From NCBI GenBank assembly GCA_030340625.1, contig JAOPHQ010001137.1, positions 417,501 to 481,500 on the forward strand: a stretch of DNA of 64,000 nt, read 5' to 3'. Positions 22,369 through 33,396 of the stretch are shown here, one piece after another (position 1 is the stretch's first letter; every line of letters starts with the position of its first letter). A program made the translations under genes and the position numbers. The stretch comes from Merluccius polli. Lineage: Eukaryota; Chordata; Actinopteri; Gadiformes; Merlucciidae. The notes under the pieces were generated by a model. It was not told where the DNA came from and ran no database searches. It worked only from the letters and a program-made list of their open reading frames with translations.

Positions 22369-23400
22369 GGTGGACTGGCCATCGGGCGTACCGGGTGAGC
22401 CGATGCACATTTTTGGGCCGGTCCAGGACTGTCATAATTAGGGTTTTAATAATCGTATTTAACCGTATAACTGCAGACAACTTTATTTAAAATCAAATGT
22501 AAAACATGTGTGTTTGTATGTTGGTGTCCGGTGCGTGTGGACGTGCGCGGCTCCTCCGGCGGAGCGGTTCATGTTAATAGCGGAGTCCGGGAGGGTTCAC
22601 CTTCACGGCGTAGTTACGAGGGATGTGCGACTATCGGCTTAAAAATACTAAAGTGTTTTTTAAAGTTAGAAAGATATTAGATATTCAACCGATATTCACG
22701 CTCCGAATTACAGCGATCAGACACGGGGAACTAAAGCCGCGATCACCGGTATGAGTCCCGTGTGTCTAGCGGTGTCTACCTGCCCCCCCGTCGGTCGTAG
22801 GTCCGGGCGGGTGGCTTACGATCGCCCCCCCATAAATTTGATTGGCTGAGCAGCGTCACGTGGGATACTTAACTCACATGCAATTGGTCTGTAAGGTCCG
22901 CTAACCAAATGCCGTAAAGACTAGAAAAGCTGCGCTGGTTAAAATAGAAGCGCCCCGTCATAATGTAGAATCCCTCAATAGTTTATTGATTATAGGTCTG
23001 GGTCCGCATAGGACGGCGTCTGGGTCCGGACCCGGACCGCGGTCCGCCTGTTAGTGACCTCGGCTATAGACCCTATAGTATCTGTGGTGTAAAGGCTGGG
23101 ACACATTTCAAATTATAAATATGTACACTTTATGTTGAAATTATAGACCGTCGGATTCCCATTGAAACGAATGGCGCGGTGATTAGTCGTCAAAACGACA
23201 GCTGGTAAATTGTGAAAAATGCATTAAACTGTAATCGGAAAACGCGGTTATATGCTATAGACCCTATAGTATCTGTGGTGTAAAGGCTGGGACACATTTC
23301 AAATTATAAATATGTACACTTTATGTTGAAAGTATAGGCCGTCGCGATTCCCGATGTACAATGCATTACGTCAGCTCTCTGGCTCATAGCTGAGCGGACT
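22369..23400. other. Patchwork of DNA-transposon fragments
   Basis: CAGGGGTGGACTGGCCATCG at 22369 looks like a hAT end. A CCCCCCCGTCGGTCGTAGG segment at about 22784-22802 belongs to the G-rich unit family. A segment of about 75 bp at 23188-23262 repeats 21337-21411, and about 95 bp at 23263-23357 repeats 23070-23150. No ORF of note. Confidence 0.55.
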
Positions 23401-23649
23401 AGAATACCTCCCGTTGCCGAGTCGTATCTAAGGTCCGTCCTATTTACTGGAGGAGTGAACTACGTTTCCGTTGCATAAGAACCTTACGGGAGGGTAATGA
23501 TTGTTCCAGGTATTAGTCAGACCCTCAGGCGTTACTAGGGAAGCCAAATTATGGCTTGTGAACAACTTTATATTTTGATTGTAAAACGCATGCAAATATT
23601 AATTAATGGTCTTAATTTATTTTCTTTGGCAAGTGACCATGGTATAAGC

Positions 23650-23791
23650 GGGATAATGCCCTTCGAGGTGTCCATTATCAGAAGTTAATGGACTTCGCGG
23701 AAGCAACCGTCCTCCGCTTCGCGTCGGACGGTTCACGCCTCCGCGTCGTCCATTAACTTCTGATAATGGACACCTCGTCGGGCATTATCCC
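23650..23791. mobile_element. 142-bp hairpin MITE
   Basis: GGGATAATGCCC at the left is mirrored by GGGCATTATCCC at the right. The inner arms GAGGTGTCCATTATCAGAAG and their complement also match, leaving a GC-rich loop (about 23700-23740). The left side is preceded by GACCATGGTATAA, the mirror of TTATACCATGGTC at 20673-20685. It is likely a truncated MITE. Confidence 0.75.
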
Positions 23792-24161
23792 TTACTTAAG
23801 GTCTTCACTCATGTCAGATAACATTTTATTTTAGGTGCAGCAAATCCAGAATAAAGAGCAGTGGGGCTGATCATGTGCAATAAATACTATTTAGTATTTA
23901 CTAGAACTATTTACATCAAAAGTCAAAGTGTGTTACAGTATTTGTCAAATGCACAGTACAACACAGGGTCGTTCTGAACAGTGAAATCCTTACGACATGG
24001 CGAGCAACAGATACGTAGAAGAAAGAAGATAACATGTAGCAGAGGACTCACCACTCGCCACATCAGTGGCTTTTGCTGGGGCCCTCCAACACCGGACAGG
24101 TTGAGGTTGGTTTGAAGAATGCATTTATTGGAGATGGCAAGATGGTACAAGCCCAGATGTA

Positions 24162-24310
24162 ACACACTGCCATGACTGTGTCTCTCTCCTGAGTGTGTGT
24201 GGTGATAGCTGGTTTATCCTGGGTGCCATGATTGCTCTGCACCACAGGTGTGCAGCCCCACCCAGCCCAGAGTCTAACCAGTCTGACTCAGGCCAGGTGA
24301 GGCTGTAAAC
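24162..24310 (-). repeat. Dispersed repeat, inverted copy of 28970-29110
   Basis: About 150 bp, read on the minus strand, match 28970-29110 closely (for example GCAGAGCAATCATGGCACCC and AGGATAAACCAGCTATCACC). The minus-strand continuation has AATAAATGCATTC (near 24115-24130), so the unit may derive from the 3' part or LTR of a retroelement. Family not recognised. Confidence 0.7.
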
Positions 24311-24967
24311 CAGCTATCAACAACACACACTCCACATATACTACACAACACATAACATATATTTACATATTATTCACATTATTTACTTTGCATCCTGCTA
24401 GCCACATTTTCCGCTCATACCAGCTCCCCCCCCCCTTTGTGGATAATTGAACGATGTTCAAGTTTGTGATAGAAAAATTCCCTCCCTTTCCCCCTTTGGT
24501 GGGGCGTTGCCCAATCGCCCTATGAATGTGAAAGACGGGCGAAATGCCCTCATTGGTCAGAAATGAGCTGGGAGTGGGCTGAAATCTATATCTAAGCAAA
24601 GTCGAAACAGACAACAAATTACACTCAAACAATAGCTCTTAAATCTTACCTACAGCACCTTTAATTGACTCAAATGAATCAAATCATGTTTTTGATTATC
24701 CATGTAATCAATCAACAATTTTTGTGATGCATCAGTGAATTGACACTACATCAGCATTTTCTGCCTGAGGTCTTCTGCCTCACCCTGGTGTGTATCAGAA
24801 GGTGTTTCCCCTCATGTGGGTGGGAGGACTGCGTGGGCTTCCCCTATACAGCCCAACACTAAAGCCAGCCCACCACTCCCACACGCCCCCCCCCCCCCCC
24901 CCTTTCAGCTCACACATATCATAGCACAAAACTATAGAGGGGCGGGAATCTGCATGGAAAAACGCAA

Positions 24968-24969
24968 GT

Positions 24970-25033
<64 letters not shown>

Positions 25034-25178
25034 AACTTTGTGTGTGTCTGTGTGAGTGTGTGTGGTAAGACAAAGCTAAATAAAAATAATGTGACTGTGA
25101 ATCAGACTGTATGTGGACAGACCAATCTCTCCCTCTCTCTGTCTCTCTGTCTCTCTCCCTCTCTCCCCCCCTCTCCCT

Positions 25179-25228
<50 letters not shown>

Positions 25229-25280
25229 GTCTGTCTCTCTCTCTCTTGAGAATTAGAAGAGAAAAGCGATGACACAATAA

Positions 25281-25318
<38 letters not shown>
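24968..25318. repeat. Cluster of (TG)n, (CT)n and (GT)n microsatellites
   Basis: (TG)n at 24968-25032, interrupted CT repeats at 25125-25246 and (GT)n at 25281-25318. A run of 18 C lies just upstream (24887-24904). Confidence 0.95.
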
Positions 25319-25322
<4 letters not shown>

Positions 25323-25489
25323 CGGTGTTACAAGACCAGCGTGTAGAATAGGTCCACTCCTACTCACACATGCACACACACATTCCTCTGTATTATCCAG
25401 TCAGTCAGTGGGACTGCCACATCCTGGACAGCTGCAGAGTGAAGAGCACACACACACACACACACAAAATGTGTGTAGGTGGTGAAACT

Positions 25490-26076
25490 GCTAAGGTTGT
25501 AACCCCCACTCCCCTGTTAAGATAAGTTCCTTAATAGGGTCGGCCTGGGCTGACCCTGCAACATCTTTATTCATCCCCAACATTACATGTGTGATGTAAC
25601 GTCGGCACACATATCCAGTAGCTATGATGTGTAGCAATGTTTTATTTTGTAAGTGAGAAAAAAATCTTTGAAATATACAAAAATGAAGCGAGAATTTAAT
25701 AAATCCTAATAGCATTTGTAGTGTATCATTTTATCAGTATCATTTATAGTGTTGATAGATTAAAAAATAAATTGACAGCTAAACAGGATTATCAAAAAAT
25801 ATCAGGGAAGTTTCAAAACGGTGTTGCATTAGTCTTATTTCTTTTCATTTGAGAATGATTTATGATACTACTGCAATATTCAATCGTTGTAGGTATTATT
25901 CACATTCCTGCTGTATTTATTAAAAAGGAAACTATATAACAAGCACAGGATTACATTGTTGTGTAAGTGTTAATGCTGTTCTTATTAATTATACCAATAC
26001 ATCTTTATATTTGTTGAAATATTATATTATATTTCTGTTTTCAATTGTAGTCACTGTTATTTAATGATATAATTGT

Positions 26077-26078
<2 letters not shown>
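25490..26078. other. Gene-free AT-rich interval
   Basis: No exon-like ORF, transposon end or tandem repeat recognised. Confidence 0.4.
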
Positions 26079-26107
<29 letters not shown>

Positions 26108-26175
26108 AAGAAGAAGAAGAAGAAGAAGAAGAAGAAGAAGAAGAAGAAGAAGAAGAAGAAGAAGAAGAAGAAGAG
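26079..26175. repeat. (GAA)n microsatellite, about 32 units
   Basis: A perfect AAG/GAA triplet tract of almost 100 bp. Long homopurine-homopyrimidine GAA tracts can form triplex DNA. Confidence 0.97.
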
Positions 26176-26347
26176 CAGTATGTTGGATTTGAGGTAAATT
26201 GGTAAATTGTGAAAATAACGAAACCGTGTCATGAAGCAGCAGAACATGGCTAGTGGAACGAACCTCCACCTCCCTCAACATGCTCCACACTTTCCATCCC
26301 ATTTGTGTCACCTGCTCTGATGAGAGTCGAGTAAAAGTCTGGGAGTG

Positions 26348-26349
26348 GC

Positions 26350-26381
<32 letters not shown>

Positions 26382-26402
26382 GGGGGAAGAGAGAGAGAGA
26401 GA

Positions 26403-26440
<38 letters not shown>

Positions 26441-26715
26441 CCACTACACTTGAAGCCCTGCGCTGTGCAGCTAAAAGGACCATGATGCCACTACACTGCT
26501 CTGCTTTGTGCTGTGTGCCCACCACACAGAGGACAATATCCCTCACTCTCACTCACTGTCTCACTCACTCTGTCTCACTCAGACCCCTCCTGTCCCTCAT
26601 ATAGTCCACTGCAGTTCCTATTGCGTCTCGTATTACCGCTTTCTCTTTTTACCCCTCTCTCTCCGTCTCTCTCTCTATGTCTCACCCTCCTTGTCTGTCT
26701 GTCTGTCTCTGTCTG

Positions 26716-26790
<75 letters not shown>

Positions 26791-26860
26791 TGTACTACTA
26801 TATGTCCATTATAGTATCTCTTTGTCATAACCATACTACTTCTAATACAAATAATATGAT

Positions 26861-26898
<38 letters not shown>

Positions 26899-27077
26899 GG
26901 AATATGTTTTAGAACATACATATTAAATTAATGAGCTTGGAGATTTTTCATATTGCATACTTTATTTTGCCATTTATCTGAATAATTATTTTCTAATGTC
27001 TATTTATTTTCACAATGAAGCACAAAGTGTTTGTGACTCTTCTCCATTCCTTGTTCTGTGAGCACTGCCTGTCCCCC

Positions 27078-27120
<43 letters not shown>
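26348..27120. repeat. Cluster of purine/pyrimidine microsatellites
   Basis: (GA)n split by a run of 15 G (26349-26440), (CTGT/CT)n (26690-26770) running into (TA)n (26771-26790), (AAT)n (26861-26899), and a run of 16 C followed by (CT)n (27073-27118). Another GT tract lies at 27245-27311. Encoded peptide repeats here are artefacts. Confidence 0.93.
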
Positions 27121-27272
27121 CATATCTTTGATTCAATGAGCTATGACTCAATTCACATGTTGTCTGTTGTTTGCAGGCTCGCCCACAGAGTCCCCCCCCC
27201 ACGCACTCCTCCCCACGTCACAGAGGGGACAGGGGTGACGGCCCTGTGTGTAGGTGTGTGTGTGTGTGTGTG

Positions 27273-27314
<42 letters not shown>

Positions 27315-27429
27315 AGGGGTGCTGCCGTTGCATAGGCTACTGCCTGAAAGCCTGGTTAGGCCTGGTTCAGATAGAATACTAACAGACTAATAGACAGACT
27401 TAACATAATAGTTGTAACACACACACACA

Positions 27430-28960
27430 CACCTATACTGAATACACACATTAGCGATGTATTTTAAATATGGCATATAACATGATATCTGCCAGGTTAA
27501 AGAACAAATAAGGGTTAATAAATGTTAACGTTAATGGTGCAAAAACAAACAATATAGGCTGTCACTTTAAAGTCATGGATCTCGGCCACTGGCATGCTAG
27601 TGGGCAAAGGTGCACCCAGGTTTGGAACCAGCACCCCAACACTAAAAGCACAAGAGTGTGTGATTGAAGAGAGCAAGCAGGTAATATAATATAATATAGA
27701 GCCAGTGATGGAGCAGCAGACTTCTGACCTGTGACCCACCCAGTCTGTCATACTTGAGCCCCATCTAGTGGTACGATGCGGTACTGCTCGTGGACCTCCA
27801 CGACGAGGTCCTTAAGAAACACACATGGGATATTCACATCGTTTATCTAGCTGATCATAGCACAAGACTTACATGTTTGTTTTGATCACAGGGTGTAACA
27901 ATGTTGTCATGGTCGATGCAACTGTGAGATACGTTAGGAGCACCTTTTTTAAGTTAAAGTACCACATTATTTTGATTGTGAAACATAGCAGTAAATCATA
28001 CTGAACACAAAAGGGTCTCAGATCAAGTGTGCTAAGTCATTGCATTCATAAAAAAAGACAAACAAATGCAGATGTACATCCATTGAAAGCGACCAATCCC
28101 ATTTAATTTCCTATCCATATTCAAGTATACACTGTAGGTATATACTTTAAATACATGTAGGTGCACCAATCCCACACACTGCGATAACCTATACGCCAAA
28201 GTACTATATTAGAATAGGACTGTTGGCGTATAAACAATGTTCTCCTTTAGAGACGTGGCAAAGCATCAAAATAACATATAATTAGGTTCGATAAGGATTT
28301 TAGTATGACAATTCTCTCTTTATTCATTCACTAAGTTGTTTTTGTCATTGTGTCAGTTTAAACTCATACATTTTGCCCTCATGAATCAATCACTTTTATA
28401 GATCCACTGTACAGATAATTTCCTTTCATTCATATTTCATTTTTGAAACAAATTGTGTTTCCACATGCATGCCGTTTGTCTGTGATTTCAGTTCCACCTG
28501 TACATAAAGGAACTGTCCATTAAATTGATATATGTACATGATAATAATTAATAATAATAATAATAAAAACAAGTTTGAGGAGAGTTTCTACACACGAGGT
28601 TCCTAAACATAATACAATATATTGCCAACTGAAAAACAATACACAAGACAGAATACACAAAGTTAAATCTAACAAAATTAGCTATTTGACTATTTCACTG
28701 CATTCATCACATCTGATTAAACCTATTTGTAACTGCCTGTATCACTTTTGTTCACAATAACTTTTGTTAAAATGATCCAAAGAATAAAGCCCATTCTCTC
28801 AGTTTAATCACCCTGGGACGACTAATCTAGCCGATTTGGTATGTGGAGAAAAGCATGAAATTCACATTCAAACAACAAATTATGCAGTGAAAAAACAAAG
28901 TATTTCTAAACAGCTGTGTGGCATAGGCGAATAACTGTTTTGTGTGCAGCACTAATTTCC
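27430..28960. other. Gene-free interval
   Basis: No exon-like ORF. A short (AAT)n lies at 28540-28566. Otherwise AT-rich unique-looking DNA. Confidence 0.4.
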
Positions 28961-28969
28961 ATCGCTGGC

Positions 28970-29110
28970 TTACAGCCTCACCTGGTCTGAGTCAGACTGA
29001 TTGGACTCTGGTCTGGGTGGGGCTGCACACCTGTGGTGCAGAGCAATCATGGCACCCAGGATAAACCAGCTATCACCACACAGAGAGCCACTGTCATGGC
29101 AGCATGTACC
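28970..29110 (+). repeat. Dispersed repeat joined to a 5S-type SINE
   Basis: Matches the minus strand of 24162-24310. It sits directly upstream of the 5S-like promoter segment, so either the SINE inserted beside it or the two form a composite unit. Confidence 0.65.
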
Positions 29111-29111
29111 A

Positions 29112-29420
29112 TCTGTACCATCCATGCCAGCACCATGGCTACCTGCCTCGCACCGCTGGTTTCTTTGGAAGCTAAGCGGGGCTGGTCTGGTCCATCCTTG
29201 GATGGGAGACCAGTTGGTGCTGGTAGAGGTGTTGGAGGGCCAGTAGGGGGCGCTCATCCCTCTGGCCTATGTAAGATCCCCAATGCCCCAGGACGTGGAC
29301 TCTGTCCTGTCTAGAGCACCGTCTTCTGGATGAGACGTTAAAACCGAGGTCCTGACTCCCTGTGGTCACTAAAGATCCCGTGGCACTCATCGCAAGAGTA
29401 GGGGTGCTAACCCCGGTGTC
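29112..29420 (+). mobile_element. 5S rRNA-derived SINE (SINE3-like)
   Basis: GGAAGCTAAGCGGGGCTGGT (29167-29186) and CTTGGATGGGAGACC (29196-29210) correspond to the conserved internal part of 5S rRNA, which contains the RNA polymerase III promoter. Downstream, GGATGAGACGTTAAAACCGA (29329-29348), GGTCCTGACTC and AGAGTAGGGGTGCTAACCCC form the body typical of fish SINEs with a 5S head. The expected continuation after AACCCCGGTGTC is replaced by a tandem satellite made of this very segment. It is not a functional 5S gene: the 5' and 3' thirds are wrong. Confidence 0.82.
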
Positions 29421-30063
29421 TCCATCACTAGAGTAGGGGTGCTAACCCCGGTGTCTCCATCACTAGAGTAGGGGTGCTAACCCCGGTGTCTCCATCACTA
29501 GAGTAGGGGTGCTAACCCCGGTGTCTCCGTCACTAGAGTAGGGGTGCTAACCCCGGTGTCTCCATCACTAGAGTAGGGGTGCTAACCCCGGTGTCTCCAT
29601 CACTAGAGTAGGGGTGCTAACCCCGGTGTCTCCATCACTAGAGTAGGGGTGCTAACCCCGGTGTCTCCATCACTAGAGTAGGGGTGCTAACCCCGGTGTC
29701 TCCATCACTAGAGTAGGGGTGCTAACCCCGGTGTCTCCATCACTAGAGTAGGGTGCTAACCCCGGTGTCTCCATCACTAGAGTAGGGGTGCTAACCCCGG
29801 TGGCTCCATCACTAGAGTAGGGGTGCTAACCCCGGTGTCTCCGTCACTAGAGTAGGGGTGCTAACCCCGGTGTCTCCGTCACTAGAGTAGGGGTGCTAAC
29901 CCCGGTGTCTCCATCACTAGAGTAGGGTGCTAACCCCGGTGTCTCCATCACTAGAGTAGGGTGCTAACCCCGGTGTCTCCATCACTAGAGTAGGGGTGCT
30001 AACCCCGGTGTCTCCATCACTAGAGTAGGGGTGCTAACCCCGGTGTCTCCATCACTAGAGTAG
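29393..30063. repeat. 35-bp satellite derived from SINE body, about 19 copies
   Basis: The unit is GAGTAGGGGTGCTAACCCCG plus GTGTCTCCATCACTA. The first 24 or so bases are the SINE body itself, and the last 11 come from sequence after it. Copies are nearly identical: three lack one G and several have CCGTCAC for CCATCAC. The array ends where the LINE 3' end begins. Confidence 0.95.
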
Positions 30064-30321
30064 TTTCAGTTTCAGTTTATTTTTATTTGTTAGAGAGGGA
30101 CAATGTACATTAAGAAACATTTTATAAAATAAAATGTAAATGTACCCAATTGTAGCCAAAAGGCTAGTTTACATTGGCAGTCCCCCTGCCAGAAATAATA
30201 GGCTAGTACCTAGTAAAAAAAGATTAAAACACAAGTACAAACACATCAGCAATAACATATAACATATATAATTCAACCCTTACAATATACACAGTTCATC
30301 CCCACATTGATAGTATACACA

Positions 30322-31749
30322 TCAATGTTCACATCTTTGATTATCGATCAACCAATTCCTAAGATTATATTTGAAGACATTGTATGAAATGGACTCTCTA
30401 ATGTTCTGTGGGATGTTATTCCACTCAGGTGCTGTTTTATAAGAGAAAACCGATTGCCCAAATGCGCTCTTTCTAAACGGGATTTTGCAGTCTCCTCTGG
30501 CTGTCCCTCTGGTAACTCTGGCTTCCCCTCCAGTAGCACCAGTTACAGAGGAGCGGAAATGGACTTGATTGCAGAGTGGGGGTGGTGCCAAGTTATTTCG
30601 AATTTTATACATTAGGCAGCAGTTTTTAAAAAGAACAAGGTTTTCCCAACTTAATAGTCTATATTTTTGTAAAATTGCACAATGATGAGAAAATCTTGGT
30701 TTTTTATCTAGTATTTTGAGTGCTTGTTTGTATAGAGAAATAACCGGTGTTGTTGTGGTGATGTTAGCAATAGACCAGGTGGGTAGACAGTAGTTTATGT
30801 AGGATAGTATGAGAGAAAACATGTACATTTTCGCTGCCTCTGTGGACATGTGGTTCCTGAGATGCCGGAAATTTGCCAGAGTGAACTTGAGATTTTTACA
30901 GATCTTTGAAATATGATTTTTGAATGTGAGGTGACAGTCAATCACAATACCTAGATATTTATATTCTTTTACTATTTGGATCCTCTGTCCTGCAATAAAG
31001 ACATCCGGTTCTCTGTGCAATTTGTTTGTTTTTGCAAAGAACATTGCAACCGTTTTAGTGTTGTTGAGTTGTAAACAGCAGTTATGTAACCAATCAGATA
31101 TTTTAACCATGGCTCTCGTGAGTTGTGCAGCTGCATCAGAATGGTCTTTACCTTTCACAAAAATTACGGTGTCATCGGCATACATAATTACTTCACAGTC
31201 TTGACATGCATATGGTAGATCGTTTATGTATAGACTGAAGAGGATTGGCCCCAGGACCGAGCCTTGGGGTACCCCTGTACTAAGGTCTTTGAATGTAGAG
31301 ATTGAGTTCCGGCTTTTGACACACTGAGTTCGAGAAGAAAGATATGATTTGAACCAGACAGATGAAAACTCAGAAAAGTTAAATTGACTAAATTTAGATT
31401 GCAAAATATTGTGATTGACTGTATCAAAAGCCTTTCGTAAATCCAAGAAAACAGCACCAACAACTCCACCCCTGTCCATTAGAGTCTTAATCCTTTCTAT
31501 GAAGTAGACAGTTGCAGTTTCTGTAGAATGATTGGCCCTGAAACCGTGTTGCATTGGATGTAGAAGCTGATTAGTATTTAGATGAGAAATTAATTGTTCG
31601 GCCACCAGTTTTTCAATAATCTTAGACATGATGGGTAGTATACTTATGGGTCTATAATTTGATGTAGATGCAGGGTCACCACTTTTGTAAATGGGCACAA
31701 CAACAGCAGGTTTCCAATGTTCTGGGAAACTTCCTTCAATCCTGGAGAA
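30322..31749 (-). pseudogene. LINE ORF2 C-terminal part: reverse transcriptase
   Basis: In frame with the endonuclease segment after one stop codon. It reads PIYKSGDPASTSNYRPISIL, then the finger/palm blocks HGFRANHSTETA, FLDLRKAFDTVNH and GVPQGSVLGPILFSLYINDL, and the catalytic YADD at 31182-31171. Thumb and C-terminal regions follow, closing at 30322 with a conserved ending (YNVFKYNLRNWLID). No further stops or shifts. Family: L2/CR1-type non-LTR retrotransposon by motif content. Confidence 0.93.
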
Positions 31750-33396
31750 TTAAATATTAGTAATGTGAGCAATCGGTTTTGTCAGTAGACAGCCGAGATC
31801 TTTAATCATAGCAGAGTCCATCTCATACATGTCTTTAGACCATTTTGGTTTTAATGAATCAATCACTTTCGATACTTGAGATTCCGTCACACTTTTCAGG
31901 TTGAAAATAGGTACATCTGGGTTTGGGGCCACAATGCTACGTTGTTGCTGCAAAGGAAAACTGCTAGCAATACTAGCAACAGATTCTACAAAGTAGTCAT
32001 TCAAGGCTTCAGCCACCACAGACGATTCATTTGTCAGAGTACCGTTAATCCTTAATTCGATATGTTTTCTAGCACTATTTTGTCCTATTAACTTCTTAAT
32101 TTGCTGCCATATAACTTTTTGATTTCCTTTAGAATTAGCTATTATGTCTAGAAAATAATTTGCCTTGGCTTTTCTTATTTCTCTTGTCACTTTATTTCTT
32201 AATGATGCGAACTTGCACCTATCAGTTGTTAATTTAGATCTCAGAGATGCTTTTAGGGCCTGATCCCGTTTTCTCATTAGTTGGAATATAGTTTTATTTA
32301 TCCATGGAAGAGATGCCTTTTTAGTTTTGCTTAGGGATTTCACAGAGAAATCCCTAATTATTTTATGCAATGTTTCGGTAAGGCATTGACTAGTGTAACT
32401 CACATCATTAGATTCAAGCAAATCATCCCACTTAATATCCTTTACAGCATTTTTGAATTCTTCCTTTTTGTTGTTTGGAATTTTCATAACACTCGGATTC
32501 AGCCTTGAGACTGAACTTTTCTTTCCATTTAATTTTCTAGCCACTAAAATCATGTTATGGTCAGACAGCCCAGTTAAAAGATTATATGATTTACTTATTC
32601 TATCTGGCATGTTACTAAAAAATAGGTCAATCTGGGTTGAGGAAGAGTTGGTAATCCTAGTTGGTCCCCGAATTATTTGTGATAGGCTAAAGCTGTCCGT
32701 TACTTGTTTAAGTTGCTGTCTTGCTGATCTATCTTGCCAATTGACGTTAAAATCTCCCATCACAACTACTTCTCTGTTAAAATTACATTGCTTTAATAAA
32801 TCCCTGAACTTATCAAAAAAACTAACATTTGATGAAGGAGGGCGGTAAATCACGATAAGAGTAAATGACATCACCGGTGAAAGTACAATATTCAAGCCCA
32901 GACATTTCAGTTCACAATTTATAAATTCTATTTCATTGCAACAGATCGTATCCCTTACAAAGCAAATTACACCTCCACCCCTCCCCTGTTTGCGATCAGT
33001 TCTAAAAGTGTTAAAACCGGGCACAGATAGAGCAGCACTTGGCGAGTTTTCATTTAACCAGGATTCACTCATAGACAAGTAATCAAAATTAGATTCTTGA
33101 AGCAGATGTTGTACTTGCTCACACTTTGATAAAATACTTCTTATGTTTATGTGACCACCTAAAAGTCCACTAGGTTTATTGCGAGGGTCCCAAACTAGTC
33201 TAGAGTTATTAACCGTATTAAAAATGTTCCATTTACGGTGCTTGAGTATTGCCTTGTTAATGCGACTGATGTGTATCATACTGTCCACCATCTCCCTTCT
33301 CCCCAGGCCTGGCCTGGTGGTAGGAGGAGGAGGGCTGCTGCCCCCTGAAGCCCAAACCTGGCCTGGTGGTAGGGGGAGGATGAGGGCTACTGCCAC
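31750..33396 (-). pseudogene. LINE ORF2 N-terminal part: APE-like endonuclease and RT start
   Basis: After repeat-derived residues the frame has the endonuclease blocks in order: INIRSILSKCEQ, SESWLNE, GRGGGVICFVRD, IYRPPSS, the catalytic VVMGDFNVNW and SDHNM. About 200 residues of linker follow, then the start of the reverse transcriptase region (a stretch ending PIAHITNI). It stops at TAA 31752-31750, and the downstream frame (31749 to 30322) is in register, so this stop is the only break between endonuclease and reverse transcriptase. The endonuclease catalytic residues look intact. Confidence 0.88.

Larger units (their letters stand above)
20133..24664. mobile_element. Possible TTAA-bounded element filled with nested insertions
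   Basis: The left boundary TTAAAGCTGCTGTAGGTAAG (20133) and the reverse complement of the right boundary TTAAAGGTGCTGTAGGTAAG (ending 24664) match at 19 of 20 positions, both starting with TTAA. This is the arrangement of piggyBac/Kolobok-like fish MITEs, usually a few hundred bp long. If this is one element, later insertions expanded it to 4.5 kb. Two unrelated copies of the same family facing each other is the alternative. Confidence 0.45.

Noticed and set aside
29112..29260. Functional 5S rRNA gene
   Set aside because: Only the internal promoter part resembles 5S; the ends do not, and a SINE body follows.
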